A DNA stretch of 64,000 nucleotides, from NCBI RefSeq assembly GCF_030317035.1, contig NZ_JASZYK010000003.1:558001-622000 (forward strand), read 5' to 3'. Within the stretch, counting starts at the first letter, position 1. Every line of letters begins with the position of its first letter. The translations under genes were made by a program, and so were the position numbers. A model generated the notes under the pieces. It was not told where the DNA came from. It worked only from the letters and a program-made list of their open reading frames with translations, and ran no database searches. Source of the stretch: Variovorax sp. J22G73. GTDB taxonomy: Bacteria > Pseudomonadota > Gammaproteobacteria > Burkholderiales > Burkholderiaceae_C. This document shows positions 1 through 8,713 of this stretch, one piece after another.

Positions 1-809
1 CCGAGCGCGAGGCCACGTGGCGCTCGGCGCTGGCGCCGTACTACGCCGAGTTCGGCATCGACGCGGCGAGCATTCCGGCCGGCCCGGGCCGCAACCCCTT
101 CAGTGCCGACGTGGCCGACCTGCTGGCCGAGTTCCGCCCGCCGGTGGTGAGCTTTCATTTCGGGTTGCCGCCCGAGACGCTGCTGGCGCAGGTGCGCGGC
201 TGGGGCGCGAAGGTGCTGGCCTCGGCCACCACGGTGGAAGAGGCGCTGTGGCTCGAGGCGCACGGCGCCGACGCCGTCATCGCGCAGGGGCTCGAGGCGG
301 GCGGCCACCGCGGCCACTTCCTGTCGCACGACCTCACCAAGCAGCTCGGCACCTTCGCGCTGCTGCCGCAGCTGGTGCGCGCGCTGAAGGTGCCGGTGAT
401 CGCGGCTGGCGGCATTGCCGATGCCGACGGCGTGGCCGCGGCCATGGCGCTGGGCGCGGCGGGCGTGCAGGTGGGCACCGCCTACATGCTGGCGAACGAG
501 GCGACCACCAGCGCGCTGCACCGCGCGGCGCTCCAGAGCGAGGCCGCGCGCCACACGGCGCTGACGAATCTCTTCACCGGCCGCCCGGCGCGCGGCATCG
601 TCAACCGCGTGATGCGCGAGCTGGGCCCCATCGGCGCGGCGGCGCCGGAATTTCCGCTGGCCACCTCGGCCATCGCGCCCTTGCGCGCCAAGGCCGAGGC
701 CCAGGGCAGCGGCGACTTTTCTCCGCTATGGTCGGGGCAGAACGCCACCGGCTGCCGCGAGGCTTCTTCCGCGGACATCACACGCGCACTCGCCCAGGGC
801 TTTCGTTGA
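1..809 (+). CDS. Nitronate monooxygenase, 5'-truncated
   Basis: FMN-dependent oxidation of alkyl nitronates (nitronate monooxygenase, formerly 2-nitropropane dioxygenase). The frame is open from base 3 and no start lies in the window, so 268 C-terminal residues are visible. Full-length class I enzymes are roughly 350-370 residues, so about 90 are missing. The TIM-barrel motif GLEAGGHRGHF begins near visible residue 96, followed by AAGGIADADG and GVQVGTAYMLANEA, the FMN-phosphate-binding strands of this family. The stop is followed after 23 bases by the next gene on the same strand, so the two are probably cotranscribed. Family assignment is firm; physiological substrate (propionate 3-nitronate is usual) is inferred. 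Confidence 0.92.
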   Translation, partial: EREATWRSALAPYYAEFGIDAASIPAGPGRNPFSADVADLLAEFRPPVVSFHFGLPPETLLAQVRGWGAKVLASATTVEEALWLEAHGADAVIAQGLEAGGHRGHFLSHDLTKQLGTFALLPQLVRALKVPVIAAGGIADADGVAAAMALGAAGVQVGTAYMLANEATTSALHRAALQSEAARHTALTNLFTGRPARGIVNRVMRELGPIGAAAPEFPLATSAIAPLRAKAEAQGSGDFSPLWSGQNATGCREASSADITRALAQGFR

Positions 810-832
810 GCGACGTGCGAGCAACCCGAACC

Positions 833-1507
833 ATGACCCAACTCCACCTCCCCCTCAAGTTCCTTGAACACCCCGCGCAGCCTTCGGTGCGCGAGCCCTG
901 GCTGCTGGTGCTGATGCACGGCGTCGGCAGCAACGAGCAGGACCTGTTCGGCCTGGCGCGCATGCTGCCGCCGCAGTTCCACGTGCTGAGCCTGCGCGCG
1001 CCCTATGTGCTGTCGCCGGACTCTTACGCGTGGTTCGAGTTCCAGGTGCTGGCCAACGGCGAGCGCCACATCGACGAAGAGCAGGAGCGCGAAAGCCGCT
1101 TCCTGGTCGGCGAGATGCTTGCCTCGGCCGCGCAGCAGCTGGGCATTCCGCCGGAGCGCGTGGTGGTCGGCGGCTTCAGCCAGGGCGGCATCATGGCGCT
1201 GTCGCTGCTGCTGACCAAGCCCGACACGGTGCGCGCCGCGATGGTGTGGCACAGCCGGCTGCTGTCGCAGGTGGTGCCGCACGTGGCGCCGGCCGAGGCC
1301 TTCGAGGGCAAGGCGCTGTGGGTGAGCCACGGCAGCGCCGACAACGTGATCCCGCCCAGCGCCGCGCAGGTCACGCGCGACCTGGCGCGCACGCTGCCGC
1401 TGGCGTTGTCGGGCGCGGATTTTCCGGGCGCGCACGAGCTGCGCCCGGCCGAGCTGCAGGCCACGGTGGCCTGGCTGCAGTCGCTCAGCGCGCCGACGGG
1501 CGCTTGA
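833..1507 (+). CDS. Alpha/beta-hydrolase, phospholipase/carboxylesterase family
   Basis: A 224-residue cytoplasmic serine hydrolase of the small carboxylesterase (YpfH/EstB-like) family, likely hydrolysing short acyl esters. HGVGSNEQD near residue 25 forms the oxyanion region. The nucleophile is Ser116 in GGFSQGG, the acid Asp170 in HGSADN, and the base His201 in GAHEL. There is no signal peptide. The ATG at 833 was chosen because the encoded protein begins at the usual family N-terminus; the longer frame upstream only antisenses into the nitronate monooxygenase gene in another phase. It probably forms an operon with the upstream monooxygenase. Confidence 0.9.
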   Translation: MTQLHLPLKFLEHPAQPSVREPWLLVLMHGVGSNEQDLFGLARMLPPQFHVLSLRAPYVLSPDSYAWFEFQVLANGERHIDEEQERESRFLVGEMLASAAQQLGIPPERVVVGGFSQGGIMALSLLLTKPDTVRAAMVWHSRLLSQVVPHVAPAEAFEGKALWVSHGSADNVIPPSAAQVTRDLARTLPLALSGADFPGAHELRPAELQATVAWLQSLSAPTGA

Positions 1508-1555
1508 GGCGAAGGGTCAAAACGGGCGGTTGAAGCGGGCGATTGAAACGGGCGG

Positions 1556-2191
1556 TCAGGGCATGCCGGCGCCCAGCCGCGCCATCGTCATCGCCTCCAT
1601 CTCGCCGACCCAGTCTTCGTTGCCCATTCCCGTTCCAGCTTCGGGCTGCACCAGCAGCCGGTAGCGGCGCCCGCCCCACGCGGCCGTCAGCAGCGCGTGC
1701 ACCGTGGCGCCCGACGGCTGCGGCCGCAGGTCGGTGCAGGCCGCGAAAGCCAGCGCCCATCGCGCGGCGAGTTCGTCGTACACGCGGCGGTGGTGCTTGG
1801 GCTCCGCCACGCGGTGCTCGAGCATCAGCATCTCGTGGTCGAACGCGGGCAGGCCGTCGAGCTGCGTGTCGCAGGTGATGCGCACCAGCCGCTTCACGCG
1901 CTCGCGCCATGCAAGGTCCGAAGGCGCGACCACCTCCGCATCGATGCGCGCGAGCAGCGCCTCGATGCAATGGCGCACGTAGCCCGACAGCAGCGCCTCC
2001 TTGTCGGGAAAGTAGTCGTACAGCGTGCCCACCGCAATGCCGGTTTCCAGCGCCACGGCGCGCGTGGTCACGCCCTGCCAGCCGTGCGCGTTCCAAATCC
2101 GAACAAAGGCGTCGTAGATCGCCTGCACGGTGAACTTGCCGCGTGCCTGCGTGGGGCGTTTCAGGGGCTTGGAGCGGGGGGTGTCCGGCAT
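1556..2191 (-). CDS. TetR-family transcriptional regulator
   Basis: A 211-residue TetR repressor. The helix-turn-helix covers about residues 20-65 (TVQAIYDAF, GVTTRAVALETGIAVGTLYDYFPDKEALL), and the rest is a variable ligand-binding domain with a TetR C-terminal fold. The start at 2191 gives a conventional short basic arm; an upstream in-frame start at 2254 would run through the divergent gene's promoter. It is divergent from the DUF2855 gene with 50 bases between the starts, which hold an inverted repeat (2194-2212), so it probably represses itself and that neighbour. Ligand unknown. Confidence 0.9.
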   Translation of the reverse strand: MPDTPRSKPLKRPTQARGKFTVQAIYDAFVRIWNAHGWQGVTTRAVALETGIAVGTLYDYFPDKEALLSGYVRHCIEALLARIDAEVVAPSDLAWRERVKRLVRITCDTQLDGLPAFDHEMLMLEHRVAEPKHHRRVYDELAARWALAFAACTDLRPQPSGATVHALLTAAWGGRRYRLLVQPEAGTGMGNEDWVGEMEAMTMARLGAGMP

Positions 2192-2193
2192 CG

Positions 2194-2212
2194 GCGGGTT
2201 TTCCGAACCCGC
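2194..2212. promoter_or_regulatory. Putative TetR operator
   Basis: Inverted repeat GCGGGTT-N5-AACCCGC centred in the 50-base gap between the divergent TetR gene and the DUF2855 gene. Its position and symmetry fit a TetR operator. Operator function is inferred. Confidence 0.5.
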
Positions 2213-2241
2213 TGCGAAGCGGGTCGCCATACAGTTTGCGA

Positions 2242-3369
2242 ATGAACAACGCATTCACTTTAACGCGCCTGCAGACGCGCAAGAACGCCCTCGGCACCAC
2301 CCGTGTCGTGACCACGCCGGACGACGGCGCGCTGCAGCCCGGCGAGGTGCTGCTGAAGATCGGCCGCTTCTCGCTGACCACCAACAACATCACCTACGCG
2401 GCCTTCGGCGACGCCGTCATGAAGTACTGGCAGTTCTTCCCGACCGGCGATGCCGACTGGGGCCACATGCCGGCCTGGGGCTTCGCCGACGTGGTGGCCT
2501 CCAACGTGGAAGGCGTGGCCGTGGGGGAGCGCTTCTACGGCTACTTTCCCATTGCGAGCCACCTGCGCATGCAGCCCGTGCGCGTGACCCCGCGCGGCTT
2601 CTACGACGGCGCGCCGCACCGCGGCGAACTGGTGTCGGCCTACAACCAGTACATGCGCTGCAGCCAGGACGCGGGCTACGTCGCCGCGCTGGAGGACTAC
2701 CAGATGCTGGTGCGCCCGCTGTTCATCACCTCGTTCATGCTGGCCGACTTCCTGGAAGACAACGGCTTCTTCGGCGCCAAGCAGATCGTGGTGTCCAGCG
2801 CATCGAGCAAGACCGCGTTCGGCACCGCCTTCTGCCTGGGCCGGCGCGAGGGGCTGGCGCTGGTGGCGCTCACGTCCGGCGGCAACCGCGCCTTCGTCGA
2901 AGGCCTGGGTTGCTACGACCGCACGCTGGCGTACGAAGAAGCGACGACGCTGCCCGCCGATGTGCCCACGCTGTACGTCGACTTCTCGGGCAACGACGCG
3001 CTGCGCGCCACCCTTCACCACCACTTCGGCGACGCGCTGGTGTACGACTGCTATGCGGGCTCCGCGCAGAAGACCGAGTTCCTCGGCGACACCAGCGCGC
3101 TGCCCGGCCCCACGCCGCAGCTGTACTTCGCGCCTGTGCAAATCCGCAAGCGCAACGCCGACTGGGGTCCGCAGGAGGTGAACCGCCGCTTCAACGAGGC
3201 GCAAGGCAAGTTCATCGCGGAGCTCGCCGCGCCCGGCAACCGCTGGATGGCGCTGGCGCAGGGCGAAGGCTTCGCGCATGCGCAGGCGGTGATCGCGGAC
3301 CTGCATGCAGGCAAGGTCGATCCGCGGCTGGCGCATGTGGTGCGGATCGGGGACAGCGCGGGCGGTTGA
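2242..3369 (+). CDS. DUF2855 family protein
   Basis: A 375-residue protein of the DUF2855 family, whose members resemble medium-chain dehydrogenase/reductase folds but have no established reaction. Visible features are an N-terminal domain (GEVLLKIGRFSLTTNNITYAAFGD) like the GroES-like part of MDR proteins and a central VVSSASSKTAFGTAFCL segment like a Rossmann entry. The ATG at 2242 was chosen over an in-frame upstream ATG at 2143 because the latter overlaps the divergent TetR coding region. It is likely controlled by that TetR. Family call is confident, function unknown. Confidence 0.85.
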   Translation: MNNAFTLTRLQTRKNALGTTRVVTTPDDGALQPGEVLLKIGRFSLTTNNITYAAFGDAVMKYWQFFPTGDADWGHMPAWGFADVVASNVEGVAVGERFYGYFPIASHLRMQPVRVTPRGFYDGAPHRGELVSAYNQYMRCSQDAGYVAALEDYQMLVRPLFITSFMLADFLEDNGFFGAKQIVVSSASSKTAFGTAFCLGRREGLALVALTSGGNRAFVEGLGCYDRTLAYEEATTLPADVPTLYVDFSGNDALRATLHHHFGDALVYDCYAGSAQKTEFLGDTSALPGPTPQLYFAPVQIRKRNADWGPQEVNRRFNEAQGKFIAELAAPGNRWMALAQGEGFAHAQAVIADLHAGKVDPRLAHVVRIGDSAGG

Positions 3370-3505
3370 ACTGGTTGACCTTCCTGAACTTTCACGTGGC
3401 GCGCGCGTCACAGGGCGTTACGACGGCAGGCCCCGGGTGTCACCCGAATTGGTGCACCATCGCCTTTCGCCTCCCCTGAAAGTTCTCGCAAAAGGAACCG
3501 ACCCC

Positions 3506-4429
3506 ATGTCCGACAGCGACATTCGCGACACCCGCGACCGCCCCGAATTCAGGCCCCGCCGCGAGACACCCACCGGCGCCATCGTCGTCGCCGTGCTGGT
3601 GCTGCTCGCCGCCGCGTTCTTCGCCTGGCGCTGGTACCAGCAGCAACAGCAACAACCCGCCGAGCCCACGCCCGTGGCCGAGGCCCCCAACGACGCGCCG
3701 GCCCCGCCGCCGCCCGTTGCCGCGGCGCCCACGGGGCCGCAGAACCCGGTCGATGCGCTCGCGCCGCCCGATGCCGCGCTGCCCAAGCTGGCCGAGTCCG
3801 ATTCGCGCGTGATGAAGGCGCTGGCCGAGCTGCTGGGCGCCAAGAACGCGGAGACCTTCCTGCGCTCCGACGGCATCGTGCATCGCTTCGTGACCACGGT
3901 CGACAACCTCGCGCGCGAGCAGGCGCCGGCCAACGCATGGCCGGTGCAGCCCACGGGCCAGCGCTTCATCACCGAAGGGCAGGGCGAGGCGCAGGCCATC
4001 TCGGCGAACAACGCCGCGCGCTACAACGCCATCGTGCTGCTGGCCCAGTCGGTCGACCCGGCCAAGGCCGCGGCCGTGTACGCCAGGCTGTATCCGCTGT
4101 TCCAGCAGTCGTACGAAGAGCTGGGCTACCCGGGGCGCTACTTCAACGACCGGCTCATCGCGGTCATCGACCATCTGCTGCAGGCGCCCGAGCCCACGGG
4201 GCCGGTGCAGGTGCGGCTGGTCGAGGTGAAGGGCGACGTGCCCTCGCAGCGCCCGTGGGTGCGCTACGAGTACGTCGACCCGCAGCTGGAGTCGATGTCC
4301 TCCGGCCAGAAGATCATGGTGCGCATGGGGCTGGAGAACGAGCGCAAGGTGAAGGCGAGCCTGCGCGGGCTGCGCCAGCAGATCGCCACGGGAGAGGTGG
4401 CGAGCGCGGGCAAGAAGAAGCAGCCCTGA
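3506..4429 (+). CDS. DUF3014 membrane-anchored protein
   Basis: A 307-residue protein with a short cytoplasmic N-terminus, one transmembrane segment (about residues 23-45, GAIVVAVLVLLAAAFFAW), a glutamine run, and a Pro/Ala-rich linker (about 50-85). The C-terminal DUF3014 domain (about 90-300) contains FLRSDGIVHRFVTTVDNLARE and RYNAIVLLAQSVDP. The topology suggests an inner-membrane anchor with a periplasmic domain. The function of DUF3014 is not known to me. The ATG at 3506 gives the usual short N-terminus; the upstream extension is out of phase with any homologous region. It stands alone, tail to tail with the SDR gene (3 bases apart). Confidence 0.85.
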   Translation: MSDSDIRDTRDRPEFRPRRETPTGAIVVAVLVLLAAAFFAWRWYQQQQQQPAEPTPVAEAPNDAPAPPPPVAAAPTGPQNPVDALAPPDAALPKLAESDSRVMKALAELLGAKNAETFLRSDGIVHRFVTTVDNLAREQAPANAWPVQPTGQRFITEGQGEAQAISANNAARYNAIVLLAQSVDPAKAAAVYARLYPLFQQSYEELGYPGRYFNDRLIAVIDHLLQAPEPTGPVQVRLVEVKGDVPSQRPWVRYEYVDPQLESMSSGQKIMVRMGLENERKVKASLRGLRQQIATGEVASAGKKKQP

Positions 4430-4432
4430 AGC

Positions 4433-5179
4433 TCACAGCTTCGACCCACCATCCACCCGCAGCGTGTCTCCCGTGACCCAGCGCGCGCCGTCCGACGCCA
4501 GAAACGCGATCGCACCTGCGATGTCGTCGGGCTGCGCCACGCGCTGCAGCGCCTGCAGCGACAACGTGAAGTCGCGGCCCGCGTCGGTCTTCGCGAACTT
4601 CGACATGTCGGTCTCGACCACGCCCGGGGCCACCGCGTTCACGCGGATGCCGCGCGCGCCGAGGGCCGAGGCGAAGTGCTTCACCAGCGTGTCGATGGCG
4701 CCCTTGGTCGCGGCATAGGCCGACAGCGCGCCGACCGAGGCGTGCGCGGCCAGCGACGACACCAGCACCACGCTGCTGCCATTGCCGAGGATGGGCAGCA
4801 GCTGCTGCACCAGCAAGAAGGGCGCGCGCACGTTGACGGCGAACATCTGGTCGAAGGCCTCGACGGTGGTCTCCTCGATGGTGCCGCCGACCGACACGCC
4901 GGCATTGGCCACGAGGATGTCGAGCCGCTCGCCCACCACCTCGCGCACCTGGCGCGCGAGCAGGTGCGGGCCGTCCGGCGCGCCGAGGTCGGCCTTCACC
5001 GCGTCGGCACGCCCACCCGCGGCGCGGATGTCCGCGACGACGGCGTCGGCCTCGGCGGCGGCGCTGCTGTAGTGCACGAGCACCTGCGCGCCGGACTGGG
5101 CGAGCGCCAGCGCGCTGGCGCGCCCGATGCCGCGCGACGCGCCGGTGACGAGGGCTGTTTTTCCTTGGAGCGGGTTCAT
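4433..5179 (-). CDS. SDR-family oxidoreductase
   Basis: A 248-residue classical short-chain dehydrogenase/reductase. The NAD(P)-binding glycine motif TGASRGIG is at residues 13-20, NAG near 92-94, the catalytic Ser in VLVSSLAAH, and the Tyr/Lys pair in SAYAATKGA. The C-terminus ends with the typical DGGSKL. Substrate cannot be deduced. It is divergent from a LysR regulator with a 13-base palindrome in the 157-base gap, a common arrangement in which the LysR protein controls the SDR gene. Confidence 0.92.
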   Translation of the reverse strand: MNPLQGKTALVTGASRGIGRASALALAQSGAQVLVHYSSAAAEADAVVADIRAAGGRADAVKADLGAPDGPHLLARQVREVVGERLDILVANAGVSVGGTIEETTVEAFDQMFAVNVRAPFLLVQQLLPILGNGSSVVLVSSLAAHASVGALSAYAATKGAIDTLVKHFASALGARGIRVNAVAPGVVETDMSKFAKTDAGRDFTLSLQALQRVAQPDDIAGAIAFLASDGARWVTGDTLRVDGGSKL

Positions 5180-5285
5180 GTCTGTTTCCTTTCAAGGCAG
5201 ACGCAGAAGGTATTGCTGTCTGCCGGGGTTGCTTCGGCGGGTCGCCTTTGCATGAGAGTGAATCTAGGGCTCGGGTGCATGCTTC

Positions 5286-5298
5286 ACAAAGACTTTGT
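5286..5298. promoter_or_regulatory. Putative LysR-type binding site
   Basis: Palindrome ACAAAG-A-CTTTGT in the gap between the divergent SDR and LysR genes, 38 bases before the LysR start. It is a plausible LysR recognition half of the promoter region. Inference from symmetry and position. Confidence 0.45.
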
Positions 5299-5336
5299 AA
5301 GCTGGGCCCCATACCTCACAGGCATGGAGCCTTCTC

Positions 5337-6284
5337 ATGGAACTGCGTCACCTCCGCTACTTCGTCGCCGTGGCCGAAGAGGGCAGCCTCACGGTGGCGG
5401 CCGACCGCAGGCTGCACACCGCGCAACCTTCGCTGAGCCGGCAGATTCGCGATCTCGAGTACGAAGTCGGCACGCCGCTGCTGACGCGCAACGCGCGCGG
5501 CGTGGCGCTCACGGCGGCGGGCAAGGCCTTTCTCGACCATGCGCGCCTGGCGTTGGCGCAGGTCGAGGCGGCGGGCGAAGCGGCGCGGCGCGCGGCCATG
5601 CCCGCCAAGACTTCCTTCGCGCTGGGCTTCTTGACGGGGCAGGAGATCGACTGGCTTGCCGAGGTGATGCGCACGCTGCGCGATGAGCTGCCGAACATCG
5701 AGGTGACGGTGCACAGCCAGTACTCGCCCAGCCTGGCCGAAGGGCTGATGCGCGGCCAGCTCGACCTGGCCTTCATGCGCCGCGAGCCCGACCTGCCGGA
5801 GCTGGTGTTCAGGCGGGTGACGCAAGAGCCGCTGGTCGTGGTGCTGCCGAGCGACCACGCGCTGGCCGCGCGCGAGCGCGTCGACCCGCGTTCGCTCGCG
5901 CACGAGACCTTCATCCAGGTGTCAGACACCGCACCTGCGCTGCGCCGCGTGATCGACGACTACCTGCGCCAGAACAAGCTCGCCGTCACGCCGGGGCATG
6001 CGGCCGACAACCTCGCGATGGCGATCTCGTTGGTGGCGTCGACGCGCGGGGTGGCGCTGCTGCCGGTCTATGCGCTGAACTTCCTGCCGTGGTCGGTGGT
6101 GAGCCGGCCGCTCGAAGCCGTGGCGGGCGAAGGCACTGGGAAGGGGCGAGGCAAGGCGAAAGGCGAGGTGCCGAGCATCGACCTCGTGGTGGGCTACCAC
6201 AAGGCCAACAGCTCGCCGCTGCTGCAACTGTTCCTGTCCCGCATGGACGAGATGGTCGCGCGCGTGGCGGCGAAGGCGCACTAG
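5337..6284 (+). CDS. LysR-family transcriptional regulator
   Basis: A 315-residue LysR regulator. The N-terminal winged helix-turn-helix is about residues 1-60 (LRHLRYFVAVAEEGSLTVAADRRLHTAQPSLSRQI), and a periplasmic-binding-like effector domain (about 90-300) includes the MRGQLDLAFMRR loop. An unusual Gly/Lys/Glu-rich insert lies near residues 262-276 in the effector domain. It is divergent from the SDR gene and so is the likely regulator of it. The effector is unknown. Confidence 0.92.
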   Translation: MELRHLRYFVAVAEEGSLTVAADRRLHTAQPSLSRQIRDLEYEVGTPLLTRNARGVALTAAGKAFLDHARLALAQVEAAGEAARRAAMPAKTSFALGFLTGQEIDWLAEVMRTLRDELPNIEVTVHSQYSPSLAEGLMRGQLDLAFMRREPDLPELVFRRVTQEPLVVVLPSDHALAARERVDPRSLAHETFIQVSDTAPALRRVIDDYLRQNKLAVTPGHAADNLAMAISLVASTRGVALLPVYALNFLPWSVVSRPLEAVAGEGTGKGRGKAKGEVPSIDLVVGYHKANSSPLLQLFLSRMDEMVARVAAKAH

Positions 6285-6332
6285 ACGACGTGTTCTGCGG
6301 TGCACTCTGTGGAGCGCTCTGTTGTGCGCGCT

Positions 6333-6350
6333 TTGTTCCGGCCGGGACAA
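6333..6350. promoter_or_regulatory. Near-perfect palindrome upstream of the secreted hydrolase
   Basis: TTGTTCCGGCCGGGACAA is an 18-base inverted repeat with one non-matching pair, 63 bases before the hydrolase ATG and 48 bases after the LysR stop. It could be a regulator site. A Crp-family gene lies at the other end of the hydrolase gene, but nothing in the sequence ties that protein to this site. Confidence 0.35.
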
Positions 6351-6412
6351 TTCAGCGCCGTCTTCGTTCCTAGAGTCGCGTGCTTCGACATACGCAACGA
6401 GGCACCACAACA

Positions 6413-8020
6413 ATGAAGACAAACATCCGCGCCACCGTGCTGAAGGCAGCGGCGAGCGCCGCGCTCCTGCTCGCTGGCGCACTGCACGCACAGGCCGCGA
6501 CGGTGCAGCAACTGTCCGTGCAATCCGCCGTGCCCGACCCGCTGGCCGGTGCCGATGAGGTCAAAGGCACCAAGGTCGCGTTCACGCTCTTCCTGCCCGA
6601 CACGAAACCCGAAGGCGGCTACCCGCTGGTGCTGCATGCGAGCGGCTTCGGGCTGCCGCGCCTGCAGGCCTTGCCGCCGCGCGACACCGACCCCGCAGCG
6701 AGCTACTGGGCGCGCCTGGACCGGCTCGTGCCCACGCTGGTGGAGCGCGGCTTCGCGGTCATCAGCTTCGACCACCGGGGCCACGGCGACAGCGGCGGCG
6801 ACAGCCGCATCATGGATCCGCAGGCGGAGATTGCCGACATTCGCGCGCTGGTCGACTGGGCCGAGCGCGAGCTGCCCTTGCGCAAGGGCGCCGACGGCCG
6901 CGCGCGCATCGGCAGCATCGGCGGCTCGTACGGCGGTGGCTACCAGATGCAGCTGGCGCAGCAGGAGCCGCGCATCACCACGGTGATTCCGTCGATGACC
7001 TGGTACGACCTGCAGCATTCGCTGGCCCCGCAAGGCGTGCTGAAAGAAGGCTTCGTGCAGTTCGAATGCTTCATGGCCCAGCGCGGCAAGGTGCGCGACG
7101 GCGGGCTGCTGCGGCCCCTGTGCGACGCCGCACCCAAGCCGGGCGCATGGGCGTGGAACGACATCGGCGCCGACGCCCCGCGCCTGCGCGCGGCCTACCA
7201 GGCGCACGGCACCTCGGGCGCGAGCTGGGCCGGGCAGCCGGTGCGGCGCGTCGATGCGCTGGTGGTGCAGGCCAGCGAAGACGTGCTGTTCGACATGGGC
7301 GAGGGGCTGCGCAACTGGCGCGAGTTGAAGTCCGGCGGTGGCGACGTGCGGCTGATGGTGCTGCGCTCGGGCCACGTCAACCCGCGCGCCGGCCAGCGCG
7401 AGAAACCCGCGCGGTGCGGCACGGTCGATGCCATGGACGCGATGCTGGCGTGGCTCGATGCGAAGCTGCGCGACCAGGGCGCCGGGCTGTCGTCGGTGCC
7501 CTCGCTGTGCATCGCGCTGGACGACGGCACGGCCTTCCAGGGGCTGACGCCTGTTGCCGCGCAGGTCGGCGCGGCGCTTGCGCCGACGCTGGTCGAAGCG
7601 GGCGCCAAGGGGCTTCGGTTCGTGGCGCTGCCGGCCGATGTGCTGGCGCGCCAGGGGGAGGGAGCTGTATTGGCCGGCGTGCCCGAAGCGGAGCTCGACG
7701 TGCAGCCGAAGGCCGGCCCCGGCGTGGCGCTGGTGGGGCTCGCGCTGCGCCGCCGAAACGGCGATGTCACGCTGCTGTCGGACCAGGTGGTGCCCGTGCC
7801 TCCGGGCCGGCACCGTGTCGCGCTGGGTGGCGTGGCCGCGCGCATGCAGCCGGGCGACGAGCTGGGCGTGGCGCTGTTCGCCACGCATCCGCAGTACGTG
7901 TGGGCGCCAACACCCGGCACATTCGCGGAGGCACCGGTGGCCGGCATCACCGCCGACAACGCTTATGCGGTGTCGGGCCGCGTGTGGCTGCCGCTGTCGA
8001 CCGACGCGGCGCCGCAGTAG
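6413..8020 (+). CDS. Secreted S15/CocE-like alpha/beta hydrolase
   Basis: A 535-residue hydrolase with a Sec-type signal peptide (about residues 1-28, ending ALHAQA). An alpha/beta-hydrolase domain follows, with FDHRGHGDSGGD near residue 122 and the nucleophile Ser in IGGSYGGGYQ near 175. The acid (SEDVLFD) and base (RSGHVNPRAG) follow, and the C-terminal ~170 residues resemble the beta-rich X-Pro dipeptidyl-peptidase C-terminal domain. It is related to CocE/NonD and peptidase S15 hydrolases; whether it cleaves peptides or esters cannot be read. The ATG at 6413 gives a clean signal peptide. Its last 58 bases overlap, tail to tail, the Crp-family gene on the other strand. Confidence 0.85.
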   Translation: MKTNIRATVLKAAASAALLLAGALHAQAATVQQLSVQSAVPDPLAGADEVKGTKVAFTLFLPDTKPEGGYPLVLHASGFGLPRLQALPPRDTDPAASYWARLDRLVPTLVERGFAVISFDHRGHGDSGGDSRIMDPQAEIADIRALVDWAERELPLRKGADGRARIGSIGGSYGGGYQMQLAQQEPRITTVIPSMTWYDLQHSLAPQGVLKEGFVQFECFMAQRGKVRDGGLLRPLCDAAPKPGAWAWNDIGADAPRLRAAYQAHGTSGASWAGQPVRRVDALVVQASEDVLFDMGEGLRNWRELKSGGGDVRLMVLRSGHVNPRAGQREKPARCGTVDAMDAMLAWLDAKLRDQGAGLSSVPSLCIALDDGTAFQGLTPVAAQVGAALAPTLVEAGAKGLRFVALPADVLARQGEGAVLAGVPEAELDVQPKAGPGVALVGLALRRRNGDVTLLSDQVVPVPPGRHRVALGGVAARMQPGDELGVALFATHPQYVWAPTPGTFAEAPVAGITADNAYAVSGRVWLPLSTDAAPQ

Positions 8021-8706
8021 CCGCGCAGCGCATCGAGCCGCTGCAGCGTGACGACCTGGTAGCCGAGCTGGAGCAGGCCCTCGGCCTCCAGTTGCTTCAG
8101 TGCCGTGTTCAGCCGCGGGCGCGACATGTTGCAGTAGTTCGCCAGTTCCGCCTGCGACACGCGCAGCGCCAGCGAGCGCGGCGGAAAGGCCGAGGGGCTG
8201 AATAGCGACGCCAGGCTCTGCGCCACCTTGGCGACCGGGTCCAGCGTGCGGTCCGACAGCGTGAGCGCCATCGACTGGGTGAGCCGCTCGCTCATCAGCC
8301 GCAGCACGAAGCGGTTGAACGCGGGGTTGGTGTCGAGCAGGTGAAAGAACGCGGCCTTGGGCAGCTTGATGACCACCGCGTCTGACAGCGCCACCGCATC
8401 GCACACGCGCGGGCTGTCTTGCAGCAGCTCGACCTCGCCGACCCAGCTGAAGGCCTGGCCCATGAAGGTCACCGGCTTGCCCGAGGCCGAGGTGGTGCAC
8501 AGCTTCATGCTGCCGCGCGCCATGCCGACCCAGTGCTCGGCCGCATCGCCGCGGTGCCAGATGGGCTGGCCCGCCGCGAGCTCGACGAAGCGCAACTGCG
8601 GCAGCAGCGCCGCGCCTTCGGCATCGCTCAGCGTGTGGGCCCACACGCAGTCGCGCCAACGCGACTTGAGCGACGCGAGCTCGTGCGGGTCCACGCGCGC
8701 CTCCAC
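7963..8706 (-). CDS. Crp/Fnr-family transcriptional regulator
   Basis: A 247-residue regulator. The cyclic-nucleotide-binding-like beta-barrel is about residues 25-140 (WHRGDAAEHWVGMARGSMKL, VGEVELLQDSPRVCDAVAL), with a dimer helix and a C-terminal winged HTH at about 165-230 (VSQAELANYCNMSRPRLNTALKQLEAEGLL). It lacks the clustered N-terminal cysteines of oxygen-sensing FNR. It lies 7 bases after the gcvP stop on the same strand, so it may be read from the gcv operon, an unusual partner for glycine cleavage genes. Its own promoter would have to lie inside gcvP. Confidence 0.9.
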   Translation of the reverse strand: MEARVDPHELASLKSRWRDCVWAHTLSDAEGAALLPQLRFVELAAGQPIWHRGDAAEHWVGMARGSMKLCTTSASGKPVTFMGQAFSWVGEVELLQDSPRVCDAVALSDAVVIKLPKAAFFHLLDTNPAFNRFVLRLMSERLTQSMALTLSDRTLDPVAKVAQSLASLFSPSAFPPRSLALRVSQAELANYCNMSRPRLNTALKQLEAEGLLQLGYQVVTLQRLDALRGYCGAASVDSGSHTRPDTA

Positions 8707-8713
8707 GCGCGGG

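Noticed and set aside
6333..6350. FNR/CRP box for the nearby Crp-family protein
   Set aside because: The palindrome does not match TTGAT-N4-ATCAA or TGTGA-N6-TCACA; kept only as a palindrome.
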